A stretch of 34,023 nucleotides of DNA, from contig MUIB01000086.1 in assembly GCA_002084135.1 (NCBI GenBank), positions 1 through 34,023 on the forward strand. Reading direction: 5' to 3'. The notes below the pieces were generated by a model. The model saw only the letters and a program-made list of their open reading frames with translations. It had not been told where the DNA came from and ran no database searches. The translations under genes were made by a program, and so were the position numbers. Of the stretch, positions 16,779-25,876 are shown in pieces. The stretch's first letter is position 1, and every line of letters begins with the position of its first letter. Origin of the DNA: Spirochaeta sp. LUC14_002_19_P3. Lineage in GTDB: Bacteria; Spirochaetota; Spirochaetia; DSM-2461.

Positions 16779-18028
16779 TACTCGTATTTCTTGTATATTA
16801 TCGTTCCATTGTGTCCGCCAAATCCCAGGTTATCCGACATTACTGCCCGCAGTTCGGCTTTGCGGCCAACTTTGGGCACGTAGTCCAGATCGCAGGCCTC
16901 ATCCGGGTTGTCCAAATTTATGGTGGGCGGGATAAAGCTGTTCCGCATGGCCAGAAGGCAGATAATGGATTCCAGGCCGCCGGCACCGCCTATCAGGTGG
17001 GCGGTCATGGACTTGGTGGAAGAGATGGGGAGCTTGTAGGCATAATCCCCGAAGGCCTTTTTGATGGCGATGGTTTCCAGCGGATCGTTGGTTGGGGTGG
17101 AGGTGCCGTGAGCATTCAAATAATCAATGTCTTCCGGCTGCATTCCCGCGTCCCGTAGCGCCCACTTGAACGCACGAGCCGGGCCATTGCCTTCGGCATC
17201 CGGGCTGGTAAGATGGTAAGCATCGCAGCTTATGCCATAGCCAGCCACTTCGGCATAAATTTTCGCTCCGCGCTTTAGGGCGTGGTTCAGCTCTTCCAAA
17301 ATCAATATACCTGCGCCTTCCCCCATAACAAAGCCGTCTCTGTCCTTGTCGAATGGACGGCTGGCAATGGCGGGATTGTCATTGTTGCGTGTAGACAGAG
17401 CGGTGAGCTTGAGAAATCCCGCCATTGAGAACCCGGTAATGGCGGCTTCCACGCCGCCGCTAACGGCGACATCAATCATACCGGAGCGCAGGGCAAGCAG
17501 GGCGTTGCCAAGTGCATCCGTACCGGATGTACAGGCCGTTACCACCGCATAACAGGGGCCCAGAAAGCCGTATCGGATAGCGATATTGGCCATGCCCTCG
17601 TTGATTATCATTTTGGGGATGGTCATGGGGGGGACGCCGCGGGGGCCCTTGGAGACAAAGTGAATAAGACTTTCCTCGGTGCATTCATAGCCGCCGATGC
17701 CGTTGCCGAGAATTATTCCAACCCGCTCCGGATCGGCTCCGCCTTTATCCAAACCCGCATCGGCCAGGGCTTCGGCGGCACCCGCTACGGCAAATTGGGA
17801 GAACCGTGCCATTTTGCGGGCATCCTTCTTGTCCATCCAGTTCTCAGGGTTGAAATTTTTCACTTCACCGGCAATTTTACAGGCGAACTCTTCCGTATCA
17901 AACAAGGTAATTGGAGCGATACCGCTCTTCCCGGCTTTAACGGCCTCCCAAGTGTCGGCGATATTGTGTCCCAAGGGGTTCACAGTTCCAATTCCAGAGA
18001 CAACGACTCTGCGGCGTTCCATGCTCAT
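16778..18028 (-). CDS. fabF: Beta-ketoacyl-ACP synthase II FabF
   Basis: RRVVVSGIGTVNPLG, active-site TACTSGTDA, NAHGTSTPTND, KSMTAHLIGGAGG. Confidence 0.95.
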   Translation of the reverse strand: MSMERRRVVVSGIGTVNPLGHNIADTWEAVKAGKSGIAPITLFDTEEFACKIAGEVKNFNPENWMDKKDARKMARFSQFAVAGAAEALADAGLDKGGADPERVGIILGNGIGGYECTEESLIHFVSKGPRGVPPMTIPKMIINEGMANIAIRYGFLGPCYAVVTACTSGTDALGNALLALRSGMIDVAVSGGVEAAITGFSMAGFLKLTALSTRNNDNPAIASRPFDKDRDGFVMGEGAGILILEELNHALKRGAKIYAEVAGYGISCDAYHLTSPDAEGNGPARAFKWALRDAGMQPEDIDYLNAHGTSTPTNDPLETIAIKKAFGDYAYKLPISSTKSMTAHLIGGAGGLESIICLLAMRNSFIPPTINLDNPDEACDLDYVPKVGRKAELRAVMSDNLGFGGHNGTIIYKKYE

Positions 18029-18033
18029 GCTCC

Positions 18034-18774
18034 CTACATTACCAGTCCGCCATCCACCCGTATCACCTGGCCGGTAATATAGGAGGATAGATCGCAGGCC
18101 AGAAACAAAACTGTGTTGGCAATATCCTCAGCCTGTCCCATTCTTCCCAGCGGAATGGCATTCACATAGCTAGCCTTTACTTCTTCGGGAAGTTTATCCG
18201 TCATCGCGGTTTCAATGAAGCCCGGCGCTACGGCGTTTACCCGAACATTGCGCTTGGCTGTTTCCTTGGCCAAACTTTTGGTAAAGCCTATAAGCCCCGC
18301 CTTGGATGCCGAATAGTTGGTTTGACCAGCATTGCCCATCTGCCCCACCACCGAGGCCATGTTTACGATGCTCCCTGACTTCTGTTTCAAGGCCATGAAG
18401 GCCGATGCCTCGCGGGAAACCAAAAATGCCCCGGTAAGGTTTACCTTAATTACCGATTCCCACTGATCCAGCGGCATTCGGAACACCATTCCGTCCCGGG
18501 TAATTCCGGCATTGTTCACCACAACATCCAGAGAACCGGAGGCGGTAATATCGCCGATGAGCTTTTTTACCTGATCCTCATCGGTAATGTTCGCGGAATG
18601 AAAGGTTACCGATGCGCCGTTTTTTGCGGCTGCATCCATGTCCTTTTTGAATGGGCCTTCCTCAAAGTCGCAATAATGCACCGAAGCCCCTTCGGAGAGG
18701 ACTTTCATAATAATCTCTTTGCCGATACCCCGGGCTCCGCCAGTTACCAGAACAACTTTTCCTCTTAACAACAT
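18034..18774 (-). CDS. fabG: 3-oxoacyl-ACP reductase FabG
   Basis: VTGGARGIGKEI, NNAGITRD, YSASKAGLIGFTKSLAKE, C-terminal GGLVM. Confidence 0.95.
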   Translation of the reverse strand: MLLRGKVVLVTGGARGIGKEIIMKVLSEGASVHYCDFEEGPFKKDMDAAAKNGASVTFHSANITDEDQVKKLIGDITASGSLDVVVNNAGITRDGMVFRMPLDQWESVIKVNLTGAFLVSREASAFMALKQKSGSIVNMASVVGQMGNAGQTNYSASKAGLIGFTKSLAKETAKRNVRVNAVAPGFIETAMTDKLPEEVKASYVNAIPLGRMGQAEDIANTVLFLACDLSSYITGQVIRVDGGLVM

Positions 18775-18859
18775 AACATCTCCTTTTTATTAGCTTATTA
18801 TATAATCAGAATGAATGAAATACATTTCCACGCATTCTCGGCAACATTTTATAGGGAAA

Positions 18860-19840
18860 TCACCAAATTATGTAATTTCCCCCGTAGGTTAAACCGCCGC
18901 CAAACCCCACGGTTAGAATTTTCATACCCCGTTTGAGCATTCCTTTCTTGTCCATTTCGGCCAGGGCGAGAGGTATGGATGCCGAAGAGGTGTTGGCAAA
19001 CTCTTCCATATTCAGATAATACTTTTCCATAGGAATATTGGCCCGCTTGGCCGCCGCAGCAATAATGCGGTAATTGGCCTGATGGGGAACAATGAAATCC
19101 ACATCCTCCTGACTCAAATCATTGCGCACCATCAGTTCGCTGACAATTTCGGTATTTACCCTTACCGCGAAATTATAAACCTTCTGGCCATCCATTGTTA
19201 AGCAGCCCTGTTCCTCATGGTTTTTCGTGTAGTCTACCGGGGTGGCCGTTCCGCCAGAGGGCATGTACAAAAATTCGGCACCGCTGCCATCGGTACGCAG
19301 GATGCTATCCTGTATGCCCCGCCCTTCATCTGTTTGGCCAAGAACAGCCGCACCAGCACCGTCGCCGAACAGCACGGCCGTTCTCCGGTCGTTCCAGTTC
19401 ATTATGGCCGAAAGTTTTTCCGATCCGATTACCAGCACCCTGGCGGCGGTTCCACCGAGGATTAAGCCCCGGCCCAACTCCAGTCCGTAGACAAAACCCG
19501 TGCAGGCAGCCTTGATATCAAATGAACCGGCATTGGTAATGGCCAAATCGCGCTGAACCAGATTCGCCGAAGCGGGGATATCTTTATAATCAGGAGTAAT
19601 CGTTGCAACAATAATGCTGTCGATATCGTCACTATCCAGCCCGGCACGGGACAGCGCATCTTTGGAGGCTTCGCTTGCCATGTAGGATGTTGTTTCCGTA
19701 TCCGAGGCAATGTGCCTATTTCCAATGCCGGTATGAGAGCGTATCCACTCATCCGATGTATCAAGAGACTTGGGTAATTCATCATTACTCATTCGCCGTT
19801 CTGGTATATAAGAACCCACAGACAGAATGCCGACAGCCAT
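18860..19840 (-). CDS. fabH: Beta-ketoacyl-ACP synthase III FabH
   Basis: AACTGF catalytic Cys, VPHQAN, ANTSSASIPLAL. ATG at 19840 (MAVGILSVGSYIPERRM) with AGGAGA RBS; longer track ORF runs into repeat. Confidence 0.95.
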   Translation of the reverse strand: MAVGILSVGSYIPERRMSNDELPKSLDTSDEWIRSHTGIGNRHIASDTETTSYMASEASKDALSRAGLDSDDIDSIIVATITPDYKDIPASANLVQRDLAITNAGSFDIKAACTGFVYGLELGRGLILGGTAARVLVIGSEKLSAIMNWNDRRTAVLFGDGAGAAVLGQTDEGRGIQDSILRTDGSGAEFLYMPSGGTATPVDYTKNHEEQGCLTMDGQKVYNFAVRVNTEIVSELMVRNDLSQEDVDFIVPHQANYRIIAAAAKRANIPMEKYYLNMEEFANTSSASIPLALAEMDKKGMLKRGMKILTVGFGGGLTYGGNYIIW

Positions 19841-19855
19841 GTTTTCTCCTATTAA

Positions 19856-19882
19856 GGGCAGCTCTAAAAAACCCATTGAGTT
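19856..19882. repeat. Partial repeat-family copy D upstream of fabH
   Basis: GGGCAGCTCTAAAAAACCCATTGAGTT matches the left end of copies A/B, then diverges. Confidence 0.7.
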
Positions 19883-19895
19883 AATTTGGAGTCTT

Positions 19896-19996
19896 TTCAA
19901 AAACCATCCGGCTGATTGCGGGGACACTCACGGACACCTCCCTACAATCAGAAGGATTGGAAGAACGGCGGGAGTCCCCCAAAGAGGATTTTTGAA
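19896..19996. other. Nested inverted-repeat structure in fabH / DHOD-like intergenic region
   Basis: TTCAAAAACCATCC/GGATTTTTGAA, GGGGA/TCCCC, CTCCC/GGGAG and CAATC-AGAAG-GATTG are nested in order. Confidence 0.5.
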
Positions 19997-20092
19997 TAGC
20001 CTCACGGGATTATCCCCATTTTATGGACATACTGTCAATAGCGGCATAGGGGGGTAGGCTAAATATTGAAAATTGATTATGCTAAGCGGAAA

Positions 20093-20130
20093 CTGCCGTA
20101 AAACATGTTAAGATTCTGTTTATCCGGCAG
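20093..20130 (+). promoter_or_regulatory. Imperfect inverted repeat in 5' region of DHOD-like gene
   Basis: CTGCCGTAAAACA…TGTTTATCCGGCAG, about 15 nt before AAGGAG RBS. Confidence 0.45.
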
Positions 20131-20156
20131 CTCTACACATTTTTAAGGAGATATAA

Positions 20157-21161
20157 ATGGCAGATTTAAAAACCAGCTATATGGGGATTCCCCTGGCTAA
20201 TCCGGTTATAGCCGGAGCCTCAGAGCTTACTTCACATGCGGACTCGATAAGGAAAATTGAAGATTCTGGAGCAGGTGCTCTGGTTATCAAGAGTCTTTTT
20301 GAGGAACAAATTCAGCTTGAGAGGGCACGTTTTGAAGAAGAACAGGGTATGTATAACGATTTGTCGGCGGAGATGCACAGTCTCTATCCCGAGGCACAAC
20401 ATTCCGGTCCCGAGAGTCATTTGTTGTGGGTAAGAAAAGCGAAGGAATCCGTTTCCATTCCGGTCATTGCCAGTTTGAATGCGGTAAATAAAGCCACTTG
20501 GTCGGAGTGGGCGATAAAACTCCAGGACACAGGAGTGAATGGTTTGGAATTGAACTTTTTCGCAAATCCGGATCAGCAGGCTGGCGATGCGGCATCTATT
20601 GAAAAAGATCAGATTGAAGCCGTGAAAGCTGTTGTGAAAGCCGTTAAAATTCCGGTCTCAATCAAAATGAGTCTGTTTTATACGGCTCCAATAGCCGCTG
20701 CCAAGGCATTTGCCGATGCTGGAGCCAAAGGACTGGTACTGTTCAATAAATTCTTTCAGCCGGATATTAACGTCGAAAAAGAGAGTAGCACCTTGCCTCT
20801 GAATTTAAGCATCGCTACGGACAACAGGCTCCCGCTGCGTTATGCCGGACTGCTACACGGAGAAACCAAAGCGAGTATCTGTGCCTCCAGCGGCATTATG
20901 GACGGCCTGGATGTGGCAAAAATGATATTGGCCGGAGCGGATGTTATACAAGTTGTAAGCACTCTTTACCGGAACAAAATTACTCAGATAGGCCGCATTG
21001 TAAAAGATTTGGAAAAATGGATGGACGGCAAGGGCTATAGTTCCCTTGAAGATTTCAGAGGGAAAATGAGCAAGAAAAACTCCAAAGATCCCTGGGCTTA
21101 CAAGCGGGCGCAGTATGTCAAACTCCTGATGAAGCCGGATCCGATGGGAATTATCCGCTAA
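20157..21161 (+). CDS. Dihydroorotate dehydrogenase-like protein
   Basis: TIM-barrel FMN-type DHOD-like sequence (GIPLANPVIAGASELT, VIASLNAVNKATW, ADVIQVVSTLYRN). Confidence 0.85.
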   Translation: MADLKTSYMGIPLANPVIAGASELTSHADSIRKIEDSGAGALVIKSLFEEQIQLERARFEEEQGMYNDLSAEMHSLYPEAQHSGPESHLLWVRKAKESVSIPVIASLNAVNKATWSEWAIKLQDTGVNGLELNFFANPDQQAGDAASIEKDQIEAVKAVVKAVKIPVSIKMSLFYTAPIAAAKAFADAGAKGLVLFNKFFQPDINVEKESSTLPLNLSIATDNRLPLRYAGLLHGETKASICASSGIMDGLDVAKMILAGADVIQVVSTLYRNKITQIGRIVKDLEKWMDGKGYSSLEDFRGKMSKKNSKDPWAYKRAQYVKLLMKPDPMGIIR

Positions 21162-21190
21162 AGTACGCACTGCTGTATAAGGAATTTTTT

Positions 21191-22483
21191 ATGTTAAAAT
21201 ATGTAATATCCCTATACGTATTACTGCCTATTGCTGTTATGGCTGGTACCATGACCGATGAAAGCTTTAAAAGCTATGATCCCTTTGTGGCTGATAAAGA
21301 TGGATTTGATTCCCTGTTTGTAAATCCGGCGGGCATGGCCAACCAAACAAAAATATTTTCACTCAGAGCCGAAGGTGGAACTTGGGGAAAAGCGGAAAAT
21401 TATCAGCTTCTGGATGATAATGTCGATGCGATGATAGCCATTACCGATGGAAATGTTACCGAGGACAACTTAAAAAAAATAGCACCAATGATAGCTTCTG
21501 CGGCGAGTCAGGAGACACTGGACAAAATTACCAAAAACACCTCTTTGTACAACATAACAATTGAAGACGCAAAACAGCCTTCTACCTGGAGTGGTACAAG
21601 CCAATCAGATAGAGAGGAAATTGGAAAAAATCTGCAGGATGAAGCCTTGCGGGTGGATCTCATGAAGCAGTTGGAATCTATCGGATTTAATCTGGAAGCG
21701 GAAGCCCGGATAGGCACTCTGATACGGGGAATAGGACTGGGACTGTATGCTAATACCTATCTGCTTTTTTCCCTGGGCGCCTTGGGTATTCAGGATTTAC
21801 TTTATGAAACTGGAATAATCGGTGGCTATGGTTTCGATGTTGGCAATTTCAGCCTGGGATTTAGCGGAAAATTTGCAACGCTGGCCGTAGACGATCCGAA
21901 TAAACCATTCAATATGAGAGATCCCAATTCCGGGGCAATTCTCTATGGATATGCCTGGGGAATAGATGCAGGTGTGATTTGGGAGCCGCTTGACAGCTTG
22001 AGGATTGGCTTGGTTCTCAACGATATTATAGGATCCAAAACCAAACTCGACAATATGTTACCCGGTACTTTAGGGGAGCTCATCAACACTTCCATACCGC
22101 TGCCTGAGTTCGATTATACCTTCTCCCTGGATTTAAGCATGGGAATAACCTGGGCACCGGAAGGTGGAATTGTAAAGCCGAAATTCGGACTGGATTTTTA
22201 CAATATTCTGGGAATGTTTCGCGCTATGGCTGATGGCGGAGCTAACTATTCCGGTCTTGAAGAATTTTATCAAACTGCGGCATCTACTCCTTTCCGCTAT
22301 ATGCGTATCGGAGCCAATATGGAATTTTGGGGCTTTCTTAATCTGGGAGCCAACTGGTATATGGAGTATATTACTTTCGGGATAGGGTTGGATATTGCGG
22401 TTTTTGAACTTTTTATTGATTTCAAAGTAAAGCAGGATTTCACGGAAATAGGCACTGAAGTCATGTTTAAAATCAAATTTTAA
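21191..22483 (+). CDS. Putative outer-membrane beta-barrel protein
   Basis: Signal peptide, DSLFVNPAGMA motif, Gly/aromatic-rich strands, C-terminal …EVMFKIKF. Confidence 0.65.
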   Translation: MLKYVISLYVLLPIAVMAGTMTDESFKSYDPFVADKDGFDSLFVNPAGMANQTKIFSLRAEGGTWGKAENYQLLDDNVDAMIAITDGNVTEDNLKKIAPMIASAASQETLDKITKNTSLYNITIEDAKQPSTWSGTSQSDREEIGKNLQDEALRVDLMKQLESIGFNLEAEARIGTLIRGIGLGLYANTYLLFSLGALGIQDLLYETGIIGGYGFDVGNFSLGFSGKFATLAVDDPNKPFNMRDPNSGAILYGYAWGIDAGVIWEPLDSLRIGLVLNDIIGSKTKLDNMLPGTLGELINTSIPLPEFDYTFSLDLSMGITWAPEGGIVKPKFGLDFYNILGMFRAMADGGANYSGLEEFYQTAASTPFRYMRIGANMEFWGFLNLGANWYMEYITFGIGLDIAVFELFIDFKVKQDFTEIGTEVMFKIKF

Positions 22484-22504
22484 AAAGCCGCACACCGGGT
22501 AGAA

Positions 22505-22909
22505 ATGCAGGTAATAACACTCGATGCCATAATGGCAGGGATTAGGGAAAAGGTAAGTGCCGATTACGACTTGGTGATAGCCATTGAACGCGGCGGGGTG
22601 TTGCCTGGTTGTCTGGCTGCCCGCTGGCTAAACATACCCCTTTTCCTGCTGTCTATCAGCTTCCGGGACGACAATAATCGTCCCTGCACTTCTGTGCCTG
22701 TGCTAATCCGGGGCCTTGAATGCCCTGTAAAAGGCCGCCGCATCCTTCTTGCCGACGATGTAAGCAATTCCGGTGCTACCCTAAAACGCGCCCGCGAAGA
22801 GCTGGCAGGGGCCTCGGTTACCACTCTGGTTATTTCCGGCAGTGCTGATATATCTCTCTTCGGCCCCCATACGGAATGTATTTTTTGGCCCTGGAGCAGG
22901 GAACAGTAG
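22505..22909 (+). CDS. Phosphoribosyltransferase-domain protein
   Basis: PRPP-binding motif RILLADDVSNSGATL and upstream IAIERGGVLPG loop. Confidence 0.85.
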   Translation: MQVITLDAIMAGIREKVSADYDLVIAIERGGVLPGCLAARWLNIPLFLLSISFRDDNNRPCTSVPVLIRGLECPVKGRRILLADDVSNSGATLKRAREELAGASVTTLVISGSADISLFGPHTECIFWPWSREQ

Positions 22910-23059
22910 AAAAAGTTATTTACCAGCAAGGTGCACTGTTCCGATATCCCGGTATGTTTAATCCAATCTGGAGGCAGTGCCCAGGAAGCGCAAACCGTCA
23001 AAATGCCTGCGTGTTAGGCTCTGTATACAAAAATCATCCAACCAGGAATTTGATCGCAG

Positions 23060-23078
23060 GAAAGCTGAACCAGCTTTC
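23060..23078. terminator. Perfect hairpin between convergent genes, possible terminator
   Basis: GAAAGCTG-AAC-CAGCTTTC, 8-bp stem; no clear T-tract. Confidence 0.35.
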
Positions 23079-23092
23079 AATGCCGCCGTTTA

Positions 23093-24589
23093 TCAAGGTT
23101 CATATAGAACAAAAACCTCATCCTGAATTGTATCTACCCCGGTAAACCCCTTGTTATCCAGAAAGGCCATAACAATTTCTGCCGCCAGTTTATTTTCCCG
23201 GCTGAAGGTATGCCCTTCATTGGGAAACAGTAAATGCCGGTGATTTTTCAACAGATCCAGATTTTTTGTAATCATGCCCGGCGGGGTTGCAAAGTCTTCG
23301 CCGCCGGAAAAAATTAAAATGGGCACCGAACTTTTAAGCGGCGTATTATCAAAATACATATCATCCCGGTATTGTTCCAAATCCAGTACTCCAAAGGTGC
23401 TATCCAGTGATTCCCCCACAAAATTAAATGAACCCTGGTATTCTTTTGCCAATTGGGTTGTTTTTGGACCAAAATCGTACGTATCCAAAATGGAATAATC
23501 GGTTCTTAAATAACTTTCAGCTTCTACTCCAAAAAGGGTTATAAATGATATGATTCTATTTTCATCAAACCAGTATTTCCCATATTTTTCCTTGAGTTTC
23601 TCCATCTCGCTGGATTTTTCAACATTTTCTTCTTTTTTCTCGGCCATTTTATATGTATTGGAATCAATGGAATCCAAAATGGCCTTTGCCTCATCCTCGG
23701 CGCCATTTTTATAGGCTAAAAATGGGAGCTGGATCAACATGACATGCTCTATCGCCTCCTGTGGCAGGGAGCTTTCAAATACCTTTTCAATCCGTTGTTT
23801 AAAACCATCCCCATATTTGGCATCATATTTTTCTGCCAGAATCTTTAATTTATTCAAAACCCCATCTCCCGCCAGAAAAGCCATGTCATCCTTGGTAACG
23901 ACACCGTCCAGAATTACCTTGTTAATCTTTTTGGGATAATCCTGAATAAAGTAGGAGGCCACCAGAGTTCCAAATGAAAAGCCGTAAACATCAATTTTAT
24001 CAATGTTTTCGGCCTTTAGAATCATATTTAGGTCATAAGCAATATTTTTGGCACCATAATCGCTTAATTTAATGCCCTTTTCCTTTACTTCTTCATGCTT
24101 CTCCGTTAGTAATTTTCCATACTCTGCATCAGTCATGGTGTTTACATAAAAAAAACTTTCAATAAAGGGTTCACTGTAGCCGGTTCCCCGGTAGTCCATT
24201 AGCAAAACATCCCGGTTTGCATTGATTTTGTTAAAATAAGCAGTTTCATCCAAAAGAATGCCATGAATCATGGGGCTGCCAAAGTAATGCTGTCCGCTAA
24301 TTGCCGGCCCTCCCTGCAACAGAAAAATCGGTTCTTTCTTGTTTTCCTGGTTTTTGGCCGGAATAACCGTGTATAAGATTTCAAATGTGGTGGTATCTTC
24401 CGGATCGTTTGGCGATGCCTTTGTTTCTACCGTATAGCTCTTTGCCCCTATGTCCACAAAATACGGGCTTGGAGTGTTTACTTCCTTTCTGAGTACGGTA
24501 TCGTCCTTTTGCGGGCTCCCTTGTGTTTGGCATCCTGCGATAAAAATTACAAGAAGAGCAATAATGCCTGAGAATACTGATTTAGTCAT
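23093..24589 (-). CDS. Alpha/beta hydrolase lipoprotein (prolyl aminopeptidase/TAP-like)
   Basis: Lipobox IAGC after signal peptide; LLMDYRGTGYSEP, nucleophile GFSFGT, NEGHTF. Confidence 0.85.
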   Translation of the reverse strand: MTKSVFSGIIALLVIFIAGCQTQGSPQKDDTVLRKEVNTPSPYFVDIGAKSYTVETKASPNDPEDTTTFEILYTVIPAKNQENKKEPIFLLQGGPAISGQHYFGSPMIHGILLDETAYFNKINANRDVLLMDYRGTGYSEPFIESFFYVNTMTDAEYGKLLTEKHEEVKEKGIKLSDYGAKNIAYDLNMILKAENIDKIDVYGFSFGTLVASYFIQDYPKKINKVILDGVVTKDDMAFLAGDGVLNKLKILAEKYDAKYGDGFKQRIEKVFESSLPQEAIEHVMLIQLPFLAYKNGAEDEAKAILDSIDSNTYKMAEKKEENVEKSSEMEKLKEKYGKYWFDENRIISFITLFGVEAESYLRTDYSILDTYDFGPKTTQLAKEYQGSFNFVGESLDSTFGVLDLEQYRDDMYFDNTPLKSSVPILIFSGGEDFATPPGMITKNLDLLKNHRHLLFPNEGHTFSRENKLAAEIVMAFLDNKGFTGVDTIQDEVFVLYEP

Positions 24590-24716
24590 TTTTTCCTTCC
24601 TTTTTATAGAGATGTGAGGATATTAGGAAAAATATTTTAAAGTGTCAAGGGCTAAATACTGGAAGAGCTTTTTGTGCGGTAGACTGTTTTGTGAAATATA
24701 CCTATAGCCACTGGAT

Positions 24717-24821
24717 TTATCCTGGTTTATCAAACCACGCCATTGAAGGCCTTCGGCATACCGCAAAGATATCCCGCGGAATTGGGGCGGCATTACAATC
24801 CGCGCAAGCTGGTAAATCCAT
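24717..24821 (-). CDS. Candidate 34-aa Cys-containing microprotein coupled to korB
   Basis: ATG overlaps korB stop (TGATG): MDLPACADCNAAPIPRDIFAVCRRPSMAWFDKPG*. Confidence 0.3.
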   Translation of the reverse strand: MDLPACADCNAAPIPRDIFAVCRRPSMAWFDKPG

Positions 24822-25876
24822 CAGTGCAGTATGTCCTGAAACTTTTGCAGGGCGGCGTTTCCGGGGATGAGTGTTTCCATGGGCAGTTCTACCAGAGGGG
24901 TGTCGCAAATTCGACCGTGGTCGTGCATGTCGATGGAATCGCGATCGATGTAGAGCAGGCCAGTGGCTACCTGTCCCTTGCGGGCGCAGTCGCGGATGTA
25001 GGTGAGGGAGCGGATGGAGTCGGTGGGATCGAAGTCGGTATCAATTTTGTCGAGTATGAGGCGGGAGCCGTCGTGGAGGGTAAGGGCTTTTGTTGTGCCT
25101 TCCTGATAGTCGGCGGTAATGGTTTGGGCATCTCGTATGAGGTCGATATGGGCGGCTTCATGAATGTTTTCCCGGGTGTGCATGTAGCTTTTGGTGGAGC
25201 TTTCGTGGTCGTTGAAGGAGACGCAGGGGGATATAACGTCGATGAAGGCGAAGCCGTAGTGGCTCAGACCGGCTTTGATGAGAGGGACAAGCTGGGCCTT
25301 ATCACCGGAGAAGGAGCGCGCGACAAAGGATGCTCCCATGTTGATGGCAATTTGGGCGGGGTCGATGGGGCCGAAGGGATTTTTTTCACCTTTTTTGAGC
25401 TGGGAGCCAACATCGGCAGAGGCAGAGAATTGGCCTTTGGTAAGACCATAGACACCATTGTTTTCGAGTATGTAGAGCATGTTCACGTTGCGCCGGGCCG
25501 TGTGCGCGAACTGGCCGAGTCCGATGGACAGGGAGTCGCCGTCTCCAGATATGCCGATGAGGATAAGATCGCGGTTGGCGGCGGAGGCACCAGTGGCTAC
25601 GGCGGCCATTCTGCCATGGACGGAGTTTATGCCGTGAGCATCGGATGCGAAGTAGGTGGGGGTTTTTGAGGAGCAGCCTATGCCGCTGAGCTTGGCAATG
25701 CGGTGGGGGGGCAGGGAAAGCTCCCAGATGGCATGGATGATAGCCGCGGTTACCGAGTCGTGGCCGCATCCGGCGCAAAGGGTAGAAAGGGCACCTTCAT
25801 AGTCCCGTCGGGTAAGGCCTTCTTTGTTTTTTGTTACCGATGGATGGGCAACTTTGGGTTTTTGATTAAAACTCAT
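24821..25876 (-). CDS. 2-oxoacid:ferredoxin oxidoreductase beta subunit (KorB-like)
   Basis: LCAGCGHDSV, GIGCSSKTPTYF, TPP-binding GDGDSLSIG…NNGVYGLTKGQFS. Confidence 0.93.
   Translation of the reverse strand: MSFNQKPKVAHPSVTKNKEGLTRRDYEGALSTLCAGCGHDSVTAAIIHAIWELSLPPHRIAKLSGIGCSSKTPTYFASDAHGINSVHGRMAAVATGASAANRDLILIGISGDGDSLSIGLGQFAHTARRNVNMLYILENNGVYGLTKGQFSASADVGSQLKKGEKNPFGPIDPAQIAINMGASFVARSFSGDKAQLVPLIKAGLSHYGFAFIDVISPCVSFNDHESSTKSYMHTRENIHEAAHIDLIRDAQTITADYQEGTTKALTLHDGSRLILDKIDTDFDPTDSIRSLTYIRDCARKGQVATGLLYIDRDSIDMHDHGRICDTPLVELPMETLIPGNAALQKFQDILH

Noticed and set aside
24743-25669. 308-aa plus-strand ORF opposite korB
   Set aside because: Fully antisense to a confidently identified korB; Gly/Val-rich composition is typical of a codon-bias shadow ORF.
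25785-25798. GGGCACCTTC in korB as another repeat end
   Set aside because: Only about 9-10 nt match inside conserved coding sequence; consistent with chance.
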